From Candidatus Melainabacteria bacterium (GTDB taxonomy: Bacteria; Cyanobacteriota; Vampirovibrionia; Obscuribacterales; Obscuribacteraceae): a stretch of 64,000 nt of DNA. The notes under the pieces are model-generated. The model saw only the letters and a program-made list of their open reading frames with translations. It was not told where the DNA came from and searched no databases. Of this stretch, positions 9,093 to 17,014 are shown one piece after another. A program made the position numbers and the translations under genes. The number at the start of each line of letters is the position of its first letter. Positions within the stretch are counted from its first letter, which is position 1. The stretch spans positions 248,001 to 312,000 of the forward strand of contig JADJWK010000001.1 in NCBI GenBank assembly GCA_016716405.1, written 5' to 3'.

Positions 9093-9695
9093 ATGCTCTT
9101 CAAAAGGAGCACGCTGTTCGGTCACGTTATCACTGAAGGTGATGATGGTGAGCCGATTTACGAGGATGACGGAAGCAAGGTCAAAGGCAATCTGAGGCCC
9201 TGTTTCGGTTGCAAGGCGAGAATCAGCTCGGGCGAACATGATCCATGCATCGCCGACCTGCCTGATACGATGCACGCATGTTGCGGGCACGGCCGAGACA
9301 GAACCTTCTCCGGCGCACCGTCAGGCTATGTAGCCCTGAACGATGGTCGTTGTTTTCGATTTCTCGGCACCGAGAGCGGCGAGGCCATTCGTATGGCGGT
9401 CGATGCTGCTCGAGCCGGTGAAGATCTTCCCCCCGGCTTTGTCTTCGACGCAGAGAACATGTGGTGGAAAGACCTGACGGAGGCGCAGATCGACTTTGTA
9501 TACGCCAACCTCCGGGAGGGAATTTTCCATCTAGTCAGACGACTCAGCCAGGGGAGGTTTCCGCCGGACCAGTATCTCGTCGACAACGAGATGATGTGGT
9601 TCGAAGGTATCAAAGATGAAGACCTGAAGCTAGCTGTGCTCGCGGAGATGCGCGGGGTGATGGAGGAGCTTGTCGCCGCGGCGAAGGCGCAGTAG
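9093..9695 (+). CDS. Cys-rich hypothetical protein with CCGHG motif
   Basis: 200 aa. The N-terminal third has a likely metal-binding or structural Cys cluster: CFGC near residue 38, then DPC, then HACCGHG near 62-68, followed by a GYV...DGR segment. The C-terminal half is helical (about 105-195). ATG 9093 is preceded by GAGAGGAGACTGAG. The arrangement Cys-x2-Cys plus CCGHG resembles small hypothetical proteins seen in phage and plasmid genomes, but I cannot name a family. Single gene; hairpin 9824-9850 lies downstream. Confidence 0.65.
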   Translation: MLFKRSTLFGHVITEGDDGEPIYEDDGSKVKGNLRPCFGCKARISSGEHDPCIADLPDTMHACCGHGRDRTFSGAPSGYVALNDGRCFRFLGTESGEAIRMAVDAARAGEDLPPGFVFDAENMWWKDLTEAQIDFVYANLREGIFHLVRRLSQGRFPPDQYLVDNEMMWFEGIKDEDLKLAVLAEMRGVMEELVAAAKAQ

Positions 9696-9749
9696 AAGCC
9701 TCGGGACACGAAAGACCCACAACAAAATGCCTTCCGTACGGCGCGACTT

Positions 9750-9789
9750 GCGCCGGCTGCATTTCGGACTACCCGTCCATACACCAGGC
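9750..9789 (+). pseudogene. Degenerate copy of a gene 3' end
   Basis: These 40 bases match 8937-8976, the end of the 107-aa gene, at about three quarters of positions, including CTACCCGTCCAT; the tail would read DYPSIH against GYPSIH in the intact gene. The stop codon is changed (TAG to CAG). No start or upstream coding homology is evident. It looks like the vestige of a duplicated small gene. Confidence 0.45.
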
Positions 9790-9823
9790 CTCGAGACCTC
9801 AGGGCTATGAGGCCTTTCACCGG

Positions 9824-9850
9824 TCCGGAAGGCGCTATGCGCCTTCCGGA
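9824..9850 (+). terminator. 12-bp hairpin before the 4-TM gene
   Basis: TCCGGAAGGCGC (9824-9835), loop TAT, perfect complement (9839-9850). It stands between the CCGHG gene and the next membrane gene. No T-run. Confidence 0.5.
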
Positions 9851-9883
9851 TCCCCTGAATCGAAGCAAGAAGTGGATCTCAGA

Positions 9884-10279
9884 ATGCGCAAATTTCTCTG
9901 TCATGCAGGCGGCACCGTCGGTGGCGTGCTCGGCTTGATGATACTTGCAGGCATTAACGGCCATCTCCGGGAGCTGGTCCTCGGAGGCTCTCTGGTCGGC
10001 ATCCTCGTCATCTTCGCCATGATCGGTCTCGCCACGGCTACTGTCGTGAGCGCTTACGAGGAGAGCTCGGGCAAGACCCGTCTCCACACCAGCATCGGAA
10101 TCGGAGCCGCCTTCGTTACCGTTATCGCGGTCGCCGCATCTATCGGCGCTGCTCTTTTCGGACCCGATATCGCCGCTGGGTTCGACTGGCTCAGCGCCCT
10201 CTATCTTCTCAGGGCCACCATCATCATCGGTGGAGTCTCCGGAGCCGCATACAACCTCTCCGGTCGTCTTGCCGGCTGA
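9884..10279 (+). CDS. Small four-helix membrane protein
   Basis: 131 aa with hydrophobic segments at about 9-27, 32-57, 72-95 and 103-125; a Gly-rich N terminus. No family recognised. Start is uncertain: ATG 9884 has a partial Shine-Dalgarno (AAGTGGA), while GTG 9872, four codons upstream, is purine-preceded but with no spacing. No N-terminal signal cleavage pattern. It is a single gene bracketed by hairpins at 9824-9850 and 10296-10322. Confidence 0.65.
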   Translation: MRKFLCHAGGTVGGVLGLMILAGINGHLRELVLGGSLVGILVIFAMIGLATATVVSAYEESSGKTRLHTSIGIGAAFVTVIAVAASIGAALFGPDIAAGFDWLSALYLLRATIIIGGVSGAAYNLSGRLAG

Positions 10280-10295
10280 GAACCTCTCTCACTGT

Positions 10296-10322
10296 CAGGA
10301 GAGCTCCTCGCGAGCTCTCCTG
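10296..10322 (+). terminator. 11-bp hairpin after the 4-TM gene
   Basis: CAGGAGAGCTC (10296-10306), loop CTCGC, perfect complement (10312-10322), 17 nt after the stop codon. Confidence 0.6.
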
Positions 10323-10410
10323 CCTGGCACCCGGAGCGGAGCCTGACGCCCGCGAATTGTTTTCTGTTTTCCTCGCTGTTTTACTGTTTCTTATAGTATT
10401 TTTGCTTCAC

Positions 10411-10446
10411 AGAGAGAAAGTCCGGCCCTCGCCGGACTCTCTCTCT
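10411..10446 (-). terminator. 16-bp hairpin between convergent genes
   Basis: AGAGAGAAAGTCCGGC (10411-10426) pairs with 10431-10446 with one mismatch and a 4-nt loop. It lies just past the stop of the minus-strand gene at 10460 and probably ends transcription from that side; the AT-rich strip 10365-10410 is just beyond. Confidence 0.6.
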
Positions 10447-10459
10447 GAGCTACCCGAGC

Positions 10460-10822
10460 TCAGGACTGCGGCTGGACCGCCTCCGAGACCAGGCGCTCCG
10501 CCTCGGTCACGGCACCGGATACGGCAGCCAGCGCCCCGGCGAAATTGAGGGCGAGCAGGCAGTCCTTCATCTCGACCAGACGGTTGTCCACCGACTGCCA
10601 GGATGACTTCGCGCCGGAGCAGGCAGCATGTCGCCGCTGGAATTCCACCGAAAGCTCCTTGAGACGAGCCCGTTTCTCGCCGACCTGCGCCATGATCGCA
10701 TCGACCTCGGCGCTGCGTCGCTCGGCCTCGGCAAAACGACTGAAGCCCCGGCGAACGCGAACGGCGTTCGAGCGGATGTTCCACAAAATTGCTGCAAGAA
10801 CCAGAAGAAGAACGATTTTCAT
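10460..10822 (-). CDS. Membrane-anchored coiled-coil protein
   Basis: 120 aa. One N-terminal membrane anchor (about residues 2-17, IVLLLVLAAILW) then a charged helical region (25-75) with heptad-like spacing and a C-terminal Ala/Glu helix. ATG 10822 is preferred because GGAG lies 8 nt upstream; a 12-codon extension adds only hydrophobic residues. It follows the 231-aa membrane gene on the same strand after 81 bp that include a hairpin. Likely a structural or scaffolding membrane protein; no family recognised. Confidence 0.6.
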   Translation of the reverse strand: MKIVLLLVLAAILWNIRSNAVRVRRGFSRFAEAERRSAEVDAIMAQVGEKRARLKELSVEFQRRHAACSGAKSSWQSVDNRLVEMKDCLLALNFAGALAAVSGAVTEAERLVSEAVQPQS

Positions 10823-10854
10823 GAGAATGCTCCAGAGGAGGTAGTTGAGAAAGC

Positions 10855-10891
10855 GCAATCCGGCGGGAGCAAAATGCTCCCACCGGATTGC
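10855..10891 (-). terminator. Long hairpin between two minus-strand genes
   Basis: 17-nt arms (10855-10871 and 10875-10891) pair with a single C/A mismatch and a 3-nt AAA loop. It separates the 231-aa gene from the 120-aa gene and may attenuate or terminate. Confidence 0.6.
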
Positions 10892-10903
10892 TCCAGTAGA
10901 GCC

Positions 10904-11599
10904 CTAGAGGCTCTCGCCGCCGGCTCGGGAGGCCAGATCGACCACCGGTGCCAGTGCGCCTTTGCGCCGCTTGCGATGACGACGCAGAGTCTCGAAGTCG
11001 GACATGGGCACCACTTTGCGCTCGAGAGAGACTGCTCGCAGAGCCTGCAGCCCACCCGGATGAATGCCGTCGGGTGCCTTCCAGTTCAGGTCGAGGAGGT
11101 CGGGATTGACGCAGCCGATACCCTGGACGCACCAGTAAGCGGCGTTCTTCAGAGCCTTGATATGCCCTGCGGCGTGCTCCCCGAGCTCCACCCATCCGGC
11201 GCCCGGAAGAGGCTCGACACCATCGTCGCGGCACCGGGTCAGATAAGCGAAGCGGAGGCGGAGAACCTGCTGGATCTCCTCGGCCCGGCAACGAGCGATG
11301 GCGAAGCGAGACTCGCCGTCAGCCCTGAATGCATAATCACCGTAGCCATACCGAGACCGCTGGATCTCGTCATAGAGCTCGTGAATGGAGACCTCCGCCT
11401 GCACGCGCAACTGCTCATCACGACGAGCTGCGCGCCAGGCCAGAAGCCAGGGAACGGACGCGGCGGCCACGGCAATGACACCGAGCGACACCAGCGTTCC
11501 CGCAATCATCTGCAGACCGGAGAAGACCAGAGCCACCAGTGCGGCAGCCGCGGCCAGCCTCAGACTGACAGAAGTCCTATTCAATTGTTTCGCGTTCAT
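10904..11599 (-). CDS. Membrane-anchored hypothetical protein
   Basis: 231 aa. Two adjacent N-terminal transmembrane segments (about 13-32 and 36-56), then a cytoplasmic-looking basic turn (WRAARRDEQ) and a soluble domain of about 170 residues with WVELGEHAAGHIKALKNAAY and four cysteines (ARC, TRC, WC, GC). ATG 11599 follows AAAGGAG at good spacing; the ORF continues upstream to 11644 without support. The C terminus is basic (RRHRKRRKG). No family recognised; topology suggests a membrane-tethered cytoplasmic domain. Confidence 0.65.
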   Translation of the reverse strand: MNAKQLNRTSVSLRLAAAAALVALVFSGLQMIAGTLVSLGVIAVAAASVPWLLAWRAARRDEQLRVQAEVSIHELYDEIQRSRYGYGDYAFRADGESRFAIARCRAEEIQQVLRLRFAYLTRCRDDGVEPLPGAGWVELGEHAAGHIKALKNAAYWCVQGIGCVNPDLLDLNWKAPDGIHPGGLQALRAVSLERKVVPMSDFETLRRHRKRRKGALAPVVDLASRAGGESL

Positions 11600-12457
11600 G
11601 ACACAGGCTCCTTTCTGCCAATGCGAAGCGAGACAGGCAAGCACGGTCGGTAGCGGCTGACTCAGATCGGATGAGTGATCGAAGTGCTCGAGTTAGCCGA
11701 GGGACGTTGTTTGCTGGTATCTTGCCTCGAATTCAGAACGTGTAGTGAAGGTGTTTTTGTGATACCAGAAACGGTTGTACTTAGTAATTTCGAGATGTAA
11801 AATCCTCCCTCTTTACAACCTATTACAATTGCCTCCCCGGAATGATTTCGGTCCCCGGCGACAGGGATCGTGCCATTCCCTATGAAAGTCTCGATAACCC
11901 CTGTTTATCAAGCTTCTATCAAACAGATTAGAGAAACTCGGGATTGTACGCGAAGCTGCGCGAAGTATTAACCGCCGCTCATCTTGGGGAAACTACGTAG
12001 AGCAGGGAAAGCACATCGGACCGGGTCCGCACACTTGTGATAGTTCCGCCAGCTCTCGCGAAATCAAAGCTGAGTCGTGGTTTCAAGAGTATACGGTGGT
12101 TTTGCGCCAGCCTGTGATCCGGAGAATACGGACAAATGAGCGCCTTGCTCGTCCATCCAGATGCGATTAAGGTGATTCTATTCTTCACTCCAGTAGAACT
12201 CTTCAAGGACTCTTTCACAGCAAGCTAAACGCAGAGCAAAGCTAATTCTCCGGACACCTCGAGGCATCTCACGATGCTCCTGGAAGATGCATCGCCTGCG
12301 AGGTCGAGCTTGCCGTCGAACGAACGAGCGCTCCAGCCCGTTCGGAAAGAAGCGCATGCACGTTTACGCGAGTTAGCGCCAGGTCAGGGTCCTGATCAGG
12401 GGAGTGTTTCATCAACCCGAGACGAAATCTCGGAACCCAATGAAAGCGAGGTGAACG
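11600..12457. other. 858-bp intergenic region, AT-richer
   Basis: No supported gene. Base composition is visibly less GC than the genes around it, with runs such as GTACTTAGTAATTTCGAG. A 79-codon minus-strand frame at 11979-12218 has no ribosome binding site and an unremarkable translation. A frame from 12274 runs into and through the Doc gene in another phase and is rejected. The region could hold regulatory DNA or a decayed gene; I see no repeat. Confidence 0.45.
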
Positions 12458-12934
12458 ATGATCCAGTTCATCAAGACCGAGCAGGTCGTCGCCGAACAGG
12501 AGAGGCAGCTGTCTCTCTATGGTCTCGGCGAGCCCGGCATCATCAGCAAGGCGACACTGGAGTCGGCGGTGAAAAGCCCCATGGCCACCTTCGACGGACA
12601 GTATCTCTACATCGGCATCTTCCAGATGGCGGCGGCTTACCTGGTGCGCCTGGTGAAGGCTCACGCCTTCGGCAACGCCAACAAGCGCACCGGTCTCGCT
12701 TGCGCCCTGGTCTTCCTGAAGATGAACAACGTCGACATCCAGGCCAGCAACGAGGAGCTGGTCGATCTGGTCATCGCTGCCGCCACCGGCAACGGTGACC
12801 TCGAACCAGTGGAGCGCTTCTTCGAGGAGCGCTTCGCCTGCGACGGCGCCGAATCGAAGCCCGACTTCGAGACCGCGTCCGGTCAAATTCACGAGCGATT
12901 CGCCGGCGCCTTCGCCACTCTGGCGGATCGGTAG
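12458..12934 (+). CDS. Doc-like Fic-family protein
   Basis: 158 aa. Carries the Fic/Doc active-site loop HAFGNANKRTG at residues 69-79; the Lys in place of the Fic Gly (NANKR rather than GNGR) is the Doc variant, which in phage P1 Doc phosphorylates EF-Tu. The N-terminal 40 residues match Doc layout (EQER..LYGLGEPGIIS..LESAV). ATG 12458 follows GCGAGGTGA. Doc is normally preceded by a Phd antitoxin, but no such gene is visible upstream; the following 95-aa gene does not look like Phd. Toxin, or a domesticated modification enzyme. Confidence 0.85.
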   Translation: MIQFIKTEQVVAEQERQLSLYGLGEPGIISKATLESAVKSPMATFDGQYLYIGIFQMAAAYLVRLVKAHAFGNANKRTGLACALVFLKMNNVDIQASNEELVDLVIAAATGNGDLEPVERFFEERFACDGAESKPDFETASGQIHERFAGAFATLADR

Positions 12935-12958
12935 GCAACTCTCGAACCAGAGGAAACC

Positions 12959-13246
12959 ATGCTCAAGCCAAAAGGCACTTTCCCCGCGATCGACCTGGTG
13001 GACTTCGGAGACGTGGCGCGCAAGCGTGTCGGCATGCAATGCCAGTACGCGAGCCGCTACGTAAGCGGAGAATGCCCGACCGATGACCCGGATGGTTACC
13101 CGGATGTCGCCAGCGACCCGCAGTTCGGAGACGAGCTCAGGGTCGAGGGTGACGCTGGCAACTACCACGACATCCGCATCCACGCCGACGACGTCGACGA
13201 GTTCGTGGACCGGATGAGGCTCGTATTGAAGCGCACCCGCAACTGA
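12959..13246 (+). CDS. Small acidic hypothetical protein next to Doc
   Basis: 95 aa, acidic centre (TDDPDGYPDVASDPQFGDE) and a helical C terminus with HADDVDEFVDRMRLVLKR. ATG 12959 follows AGAGGAAACC. It starts 24 bp after the Doc gene and is probably co-transcribed. It has no AbrB, RHH or Phd signature, so an antitoxin role is only a guess from position. Confidence 0.55.
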   Translation: MLKPKGTFPAIDLVDFGDVARKRVGMQCQYASRYVSGECPTDDPDGYPDVASDPQFGDELRVEGDAGNYHDIRIHADDVDEFVDRMRLVLKRTRN

Positions 13247-13308
13247 GCCCGGTAGCGCGTCAAATCATATCTGACCGAACCGGCGCATGTCTGCGCCCGC
13301 AACAACCC

Positions 13309-13341
13309 GGGGCGGCGCTTCCTTTTCACAGGCGCCGCCCC
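13309..13341 (+). terminator. 10-bp GC-rich hairpin after the Doc pair
   Basis: GGGGCGGCGC (13309-13318) and its perfect complement (13332-13341) enclose a 13-nt loop. It lies between the 95-aa gene and the HAD gene. Confidence 0.55.
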
Positions 13342-13380
13342 ATCCCCCTGCTGCAGCACGCAGGGGACAGGAGAGAATGC

Positions 13381-14037
13381 ATGTCTACAGGCAACGCGAA
13401 AGTTGTCGTATTCGACCTCTGGCACACCCTCATCTTCGGTCTCTCGACCGACCCCATCGTCACGCTCTGGAAGAGCATGGCGGGCGACGAGGAGCCATGC
13501 CCGAGCGAGTTCATGGAAGCCTGCCTGACCACCGACATCGGGGACCCCGATGCCTTCGTCACGGCAATAGCCGCCCGCTTCGATCGCAAGGCGAGCCGGG
13601 CTCTCAAGCGGGCTTTCCGCAAACTCACCGCCACCGAGCGCGAGGCAATCGGTCTCTACCCCGACACCCTGAAAGTTCTCGATGAGCTGAAGGGACGGGG
13701 AAAACGACTGGTCCTCGCCTCCAACCTCTGGCCCTTCCCGCTCCCGCGGGTGGACGAGGTCCTCGACCTGAACCGCTTCGAGCACCTGACCTATTCCTTC
13801 CGGGTCGGTGCCCGCAAGCCAGCAGGCGCGGTCTTCGCCGACATAACCGGGGCTCTTTCGGTGCCGGCCTCCGACTGCCTCATGGTCGGAGACAGCATCG
13901 GCTCTGACATTGTCGGTGGTCTCTCCGCCGGCATGGAAGCAGTCTACATCTGCCGGTCCGCTCAGATCGGTCAGGTGCCCGACGACGTTCCCGAGAGAGC
14001 CGGGGTCGTCACATCGCTCTCCGAGCTGCTCGACTGA
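13381..14037 (+). CDS. HAD-superfamily hydrolase with altered motif I
   Basis: 218 aa, class IA HAD fold. Motif I reads FDLWHTL (nucleophile Asp12), with Trp where phosphatases have the second Asp; motif II is LASN (about 111-114), motif III Lys in GARKPAG, and motif IV MVGDSIGSDIVGG. The Asp-x-Trp form occurs in some IA members and in dehalogenase-like enzymes (which have Asp-x-Tyr), so phosphatase activity should not be assumed. ATG 13381 follows AGGAGAGAATGC. Single gene followed by a hairpin. Confidence 0.85.
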   Translation: MSTGNAKVVVFDLWHTLIFGLSTDPIVTLWKSMAGDEEPCPSEFMEACLTTDIGDPDAFVTAIAARFDRKASRALKRAFRKLTATEREAIGLYPDTLKVLDELKGRGKRLVLASNLWPFPLPRVDEVLDLNRFEHLTYSFRVGARKPAGAVFADITGALSVPASDCLMVGDSIGSDIVGGLSAGMEAVYICRSAQIGQVPDDVPERAGVVTSLSELLD

Positions 14038-14073
14038 CGGCTAGCCGTCTCCTCGAGCGTTCCAGAGCATACG

Positions 14074-14100
14074 GTCGGCAGACCTCGTCGGTCTGCCGGC
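14074..14100 (+). terminator. 11-bp hairpin after the HAD gene
   Basis: GTCGGCAGACC (14074-14084) pairs with 14090-14100 (one G-T pair) across a 5-nt loop, followed by TTTCGG. Confidence 0.6.
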
Positions 14101-14193
14101 TTTCGGTACGGGTCCGGGTGCAACCGCTCCGGGCCGTTTGTTGCCGGGCGTCCGCATGAGCGGCGCCCTGAATCTTCAACCAGGAGTCAACTT

Positions 14194-15504
14194 ATGAGCC
14201 AGAAGAAATCCACCTTCGCCGTCACGCCCCGCCTGTTCGTGCCGCACCGCCGGCCGATCATCCTGCCCGAGGCGTTCTACGGCTTTCGGCGCCCCCGGAC
14301 CATCGACCCCCAGGACATCTATCACGCCATCTGGGAAGCCGTGGCCGGTCTCGCCTACGACCAGTCCTTCCTGACCCAGTGGGCCGCCTTCGCCCACAAG
14401 TACTGCGACCAGATCCGCACCACCGAAGACGCGGTGCGTTTCGCCAACGAGGCCCTGGCGCTCCTCGACGACCCCTACACCCGCGTGCTCGACCCGGAGA
14501 AGACCGGCGAGCACAACGATGAGCGCGTCGGCACCCTGGTGGGCATCGGCGTGGTCTTCGAGGGTGACCCGGACAGCCAGGGCAACCTGGTCATCGCCCG
14601 GGTTCTCGAGAACGGACCCGCCGACAAGGGCGGTCTCAAGGCCGGTGACGTCCTCCTCAAGGTGGACGGCACCGCGCTGGCCGGCAAGGATCGCAAAGAG
14701 GTCATCGACCTGATCACCGGCGAGGAAGGCACCACGGTCAAGATCACCGTCAGCCGCAACGGCGCCGAGGTCGATCACGACATCGTCCGCGGTATCATCA
14801 ACGTGCCCACCGTCCGCACCGAGCGGCTCGGGAAGGTGGCCTATATCAAGCTGGCCGCTTTCATGCAGGACGACACCGTCGACGAGATGGTGGCCGCCCT
14901 CACCGAGCACTCCGACGCCGACGCCTATATCATCGGTCTCCGGTACAACCCCGGCGGACAGGTGATGAACTGCATCCGCACGGCGAGCCTCTTCCTCGAC
15001 GAGGGGGAGATCGTCTCGATTCGCCAGCGCATCCCCTTCCGGGGCTACCAGAAGACGACCTATCGTCTCGCGGCCGACCGCCTGGTGACCGAGATTCTCG
15101 ACGAGGACAGCGGGCGCACCTACACCCAGGAGATGCCGCGCGAGAAGAATCTCGCCGGCGGCAAGCCGGTGGTGGTCCTGGTGGACAACTATTCGGCTTC
15201 CGCCTCCGAGATGCTCGCCGGCGCCCTCAAGGACCTGGGCAGGGCGACCATCGTGGGCAAGGCGACCTACGGCAAGGGCATCGGTCAGACCGTGCAGCCG
15301 ATGCTCGGTGACACCACCCTGATCGTCACCTCCCTTCGCTATTACAACCCCAGCGGGCACTGGGTCGGCGACGGGCACAAGAACAAGCACGGTGTGACGC
15401 CCCACCACGAGGTGGACCTGCCCGAAGGCGCCATGGCCGGCAGCCCCGAGGACGCGCAGCTCAACTTCGCCCTCGAGCTCATCGGCAAGCAACTGGCGGG
15501 CTGA
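14194..15504 (+). CDS. S41 family (CtpA-like) peptidase without signal peptide
   Basis: 436 aa. Residues 110-200 form a PDZ domain (GIGVVFEG... GLKAGDVLLKVDG), and the tail-specific protease core has the catalytic Ser in NYSASASEMLAGAL and Lys in ATYGKGIGQ. CtpA enzymes are normally exported, but here the N terminus is polar and basic (MSQKKSTFAVTPRLFVPHRR) with no hydrophobic stretch, so it should be cytoplasmic. ATG 14194 follows CAGGAG. The motifs look intact. A second, exported S41 enzyme lies at 19.7-21.9 kb. Substrate unknown. Confidence 0.9.
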   Translation: MSQKKSTFAVTPRLFVPHRRPIILPEAFYGFRRPRTIDPQDIYHAIWEAVAGLAYDQSFLTQWAAFAHKYCDQIRTTEDAVRFANEALALLDDPYTRVLDPEKTGEHNDERVGTLVGIGVVFEGDPDSQGNLVIARVLENGPADKGGLKAGDVLLKVDGTALAGKDRKEVIDLITGEEGTTVKITVSRNGAEVDHDIVRGIINVPTVRTERLGKVAYIKLAAFMQDDTVDEMVAALTEHSDADAYIIGLRYNPGGQVMNCIRTASLFLDEGEIVSIRQRIPFRGYQKTTYRLAADRLVTEILDEDSGRTYTQEMPREKNLAGGKPVVVLVDNYSASASEMLAGALKDLGRATIVGKATYGKGIGQTVQPMLGDTTLIVTSLRYYNPSGHWVGDGHKNKHGVTPHHEVDLPEGAMAGSPEDAQLNFALELIGKQLAG

Positions 15505-15518
15505 CCGCCTGCGTTCGC

Positions 15519-15548
15519 GGAGCCGCCACCAGCACCGGTGGCGGCTCC
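15519..15548 (+). terminator. 12-bp hairpin after the S41 gene
   Basis: GGAGCCGCCACC (15519-15530), loop AGCACC, perfect complement (15537-15548), 15 nt after the stop and followed by AACTTCTCTTTCC. Confidence 0.65.
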
Positions 15549-15574
15549 AACTTCTCTTTCCACAGGAGATCGAC

Positions 15575-16096
15575 ATGATCAAGATGACCCGACACTACGT
15601 CCTGGCCGGGCGGCAGACCCCGGCACGCGAAGTGCGGCTCGACCCCATGCAGGCTCTCGCCGAGCTGGCATCGTTCTACCTCGTCCCCCAGGCCATGCAG
15701 ATCGCCGGCGACGAGCGCAAGATCGAGCTCTGGCGCCCGAGCCCCATGGGTGACGAGATCCTCACCTTCTCCGCCTGCCCGGGGCACCTGAAGCTCCTCC
15801 ACGACTTCGTCGAGCTCTACCACGACGACGAGCGCCTCAGGGCCGAGCTCAACAGCCGGTTCGACGGGGACACCCCGAAGCTTCTCGCCATGAAGTGCAA
15901 CATCATGGGGCCCGGCCGCCTGGCCATCGCCATGATGCTCATGAGTCCGGGCACCGTCGCCGAGGACTTCACCACTGCCTCCTGCCGGTTCAGCGACCTG
16001 CGGGAGCTGGCAGCAGCCATCGAGCTGCTCGCCGACGAGCGCAGCAAGGGCGGCACCATGTCCATGGCCGACCTGCTGGCGCCGGCCAACGCCTGA
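15575..16096 (+). CDS. Hypothetical soluble protein
   Basis: 173 aa, no signal peptide or membrane segment, no recognised family. An alpha/beta N-terminal part (to about 75) is followed by mostly helical sequence, including a hydrophobic patch LAIAMMLMSPGTVAEDF and a last helix of about 25 residues (LRELAAAIELLADERSKGG). ATG 15575 follows CACAGGAGATCGAC. The gene is isolated between two hairpins, so it is probably transcribed alone. Confidence 0.6.
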   Translation: MIKMTRHYVLAGRQTPAREVRLDPMQALAELASFYLVPQAMQIAGDERKIELWRPSPMGDEILTFSACPGHLKLLHDFVELYHDDERLRAELNSRFDGDTPKLLAMKCNIMGPGRLAIAMMLMSPGTVAEDFTTASCRFSDLRELAAAIELLADERSKGGTMSMADLLAPANA

Positions 16097-16124
16097 TTCA
16101 GGCGAAGTCTATGAATCTCGGACC

Positions 16125-16148
16125 GGGCGGACCCCTTCTGGTCCGCCC
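16125..16148 (+). terminator. 9-bp hairpin
   Basis: GGGCGGACC (16125-16133), loop CCTTCT, perfect complement (16140-16148), 28 nt after the preceding stop codon. Confidence 0.55.
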
Positions 16149-16188
16149 CACCCCGTCCAGGCAACATGCAACACGACGGAGATTCACG

Positions 16189-16899
16189 ATGCCCAACGGC
16201 AATTCCACCGACTTCAACGACTTCCGCCTGATCACCCAGACCAACGAGCCGGACGAGACCCCGCCCCCGCCCTTCGAGGCGGACCCGGCGAAGCTGGTCT
16301 ACATAACGCTCTATCCGGCAGCCCGGGACTTCGGCATGTACAAGCGAGCCCACGATCGGACCCAGTCCGACATCGACCTCCTGCTCGAGAATGCCGACAG
16401 CAAGGGCATCGACACCAGCTCTTTCCGGCAACGCCGGGAAGACGCTCAATCCACCCTCACCTGCGTGGCCGGTTTGATCGCCGAGGGCGGCGAGCATGTC
16501 GTCGACCGCGAAGCCGACAACGCTGTCGAGCAAGGTCTCACGGCTCTGGCTCGCATCAAGATGGAGCTCGAGGGCATCGTCTCTTTCCTGGCTCGCCAGG
16601 AAGAAGCCCTGGCCGCTCACCAGAGCCGGGTCGAAGCCCTCGCCGGCAAGGCACGCAAGCTGGGGTACGCAGACGGTGCGGCGAAGACCGCCAGGGTCGA
16701 CGGCTATATCGCCTACGCCGCCAACCCGGGACCGGTGATCGCCCGAAGCACGGCTGCTTTCGACGAAGTCTTCGAGGCAATCCGGAGCGTCAATCCCCAT
16801 GGCGCCCAGAGAGCCGAGATGCTCGCTCACGGCTTCGCCGCCATCGAGACCGAGATCGAGGACCTGCTCACCGGCGGCGTTCTCGTATCGGTCGACTGA
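16189..16899 (+). CDS. Helical protein of a two-member family (short form)
   Basis: 236 aa. Short polar N terminus, then long helices from about 45 to the end. Residues about 95-200 share clear similarity with the C-terminal domain of the next gene: both have AEGG.H.VD, then HQ..., then DGYI.YAANP.PV followed by AFDE.F.A.R. ATG 16189 follows GACGGAGATTCACG. No signal peptide, no transmembrane segment and no known domain. It may be a stand-alone version of the domain in the neighbour, with which it probably interacts. Confidence 0.65.
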   Translation: MPNGNSTDFNDFRLITQTNEPDETPPPPFEADPAKLVYITLYPAARDFGMYKRAHDRTQSDIDLLLENADSKGIDTSSFRQRREDAQSTLTCVAGLIAEGGEHVVDREADNAVEQGLTALARIKMELEGIVSFLARQEEALAAHQSRVEALAGKARKLGYADGAAKTARVDGYIAYAANPGPVIARSTAAFDEVFEAIRSVNPHGAQRAEMLAHGFAAIETEIEDLLTGGVLVSVD

Positions 16900-17014
16900 C
16901 CGGGGCGCGCGCCGCCCTGCCCCGGCTGCACACTGGAACACTACTGCTCGCTATCCGGGCTGGTCGAATCCTCGATCTGCCTGTTCCGCAACCTCCATTT
17001 TTCGGAGAATCCAG

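Noticed and set aside
11979..12218. 79-codon minus-strand frame in the long gap
   Set aside because: No ribosome binding site, no domain and AT-rich intergenic composition.
12274..12798. Possible antitoxin frame before Doc
   Set aside because: It overlaps the Doc gene for most of its length in another phase and has no antitoxin-like sequence.
14176..15582. 468-codon minus-strand frame opposite the S41 gene
   Set aside because: Shadow of an S41 peptidase with intact catalytic motifs on the plus strand.
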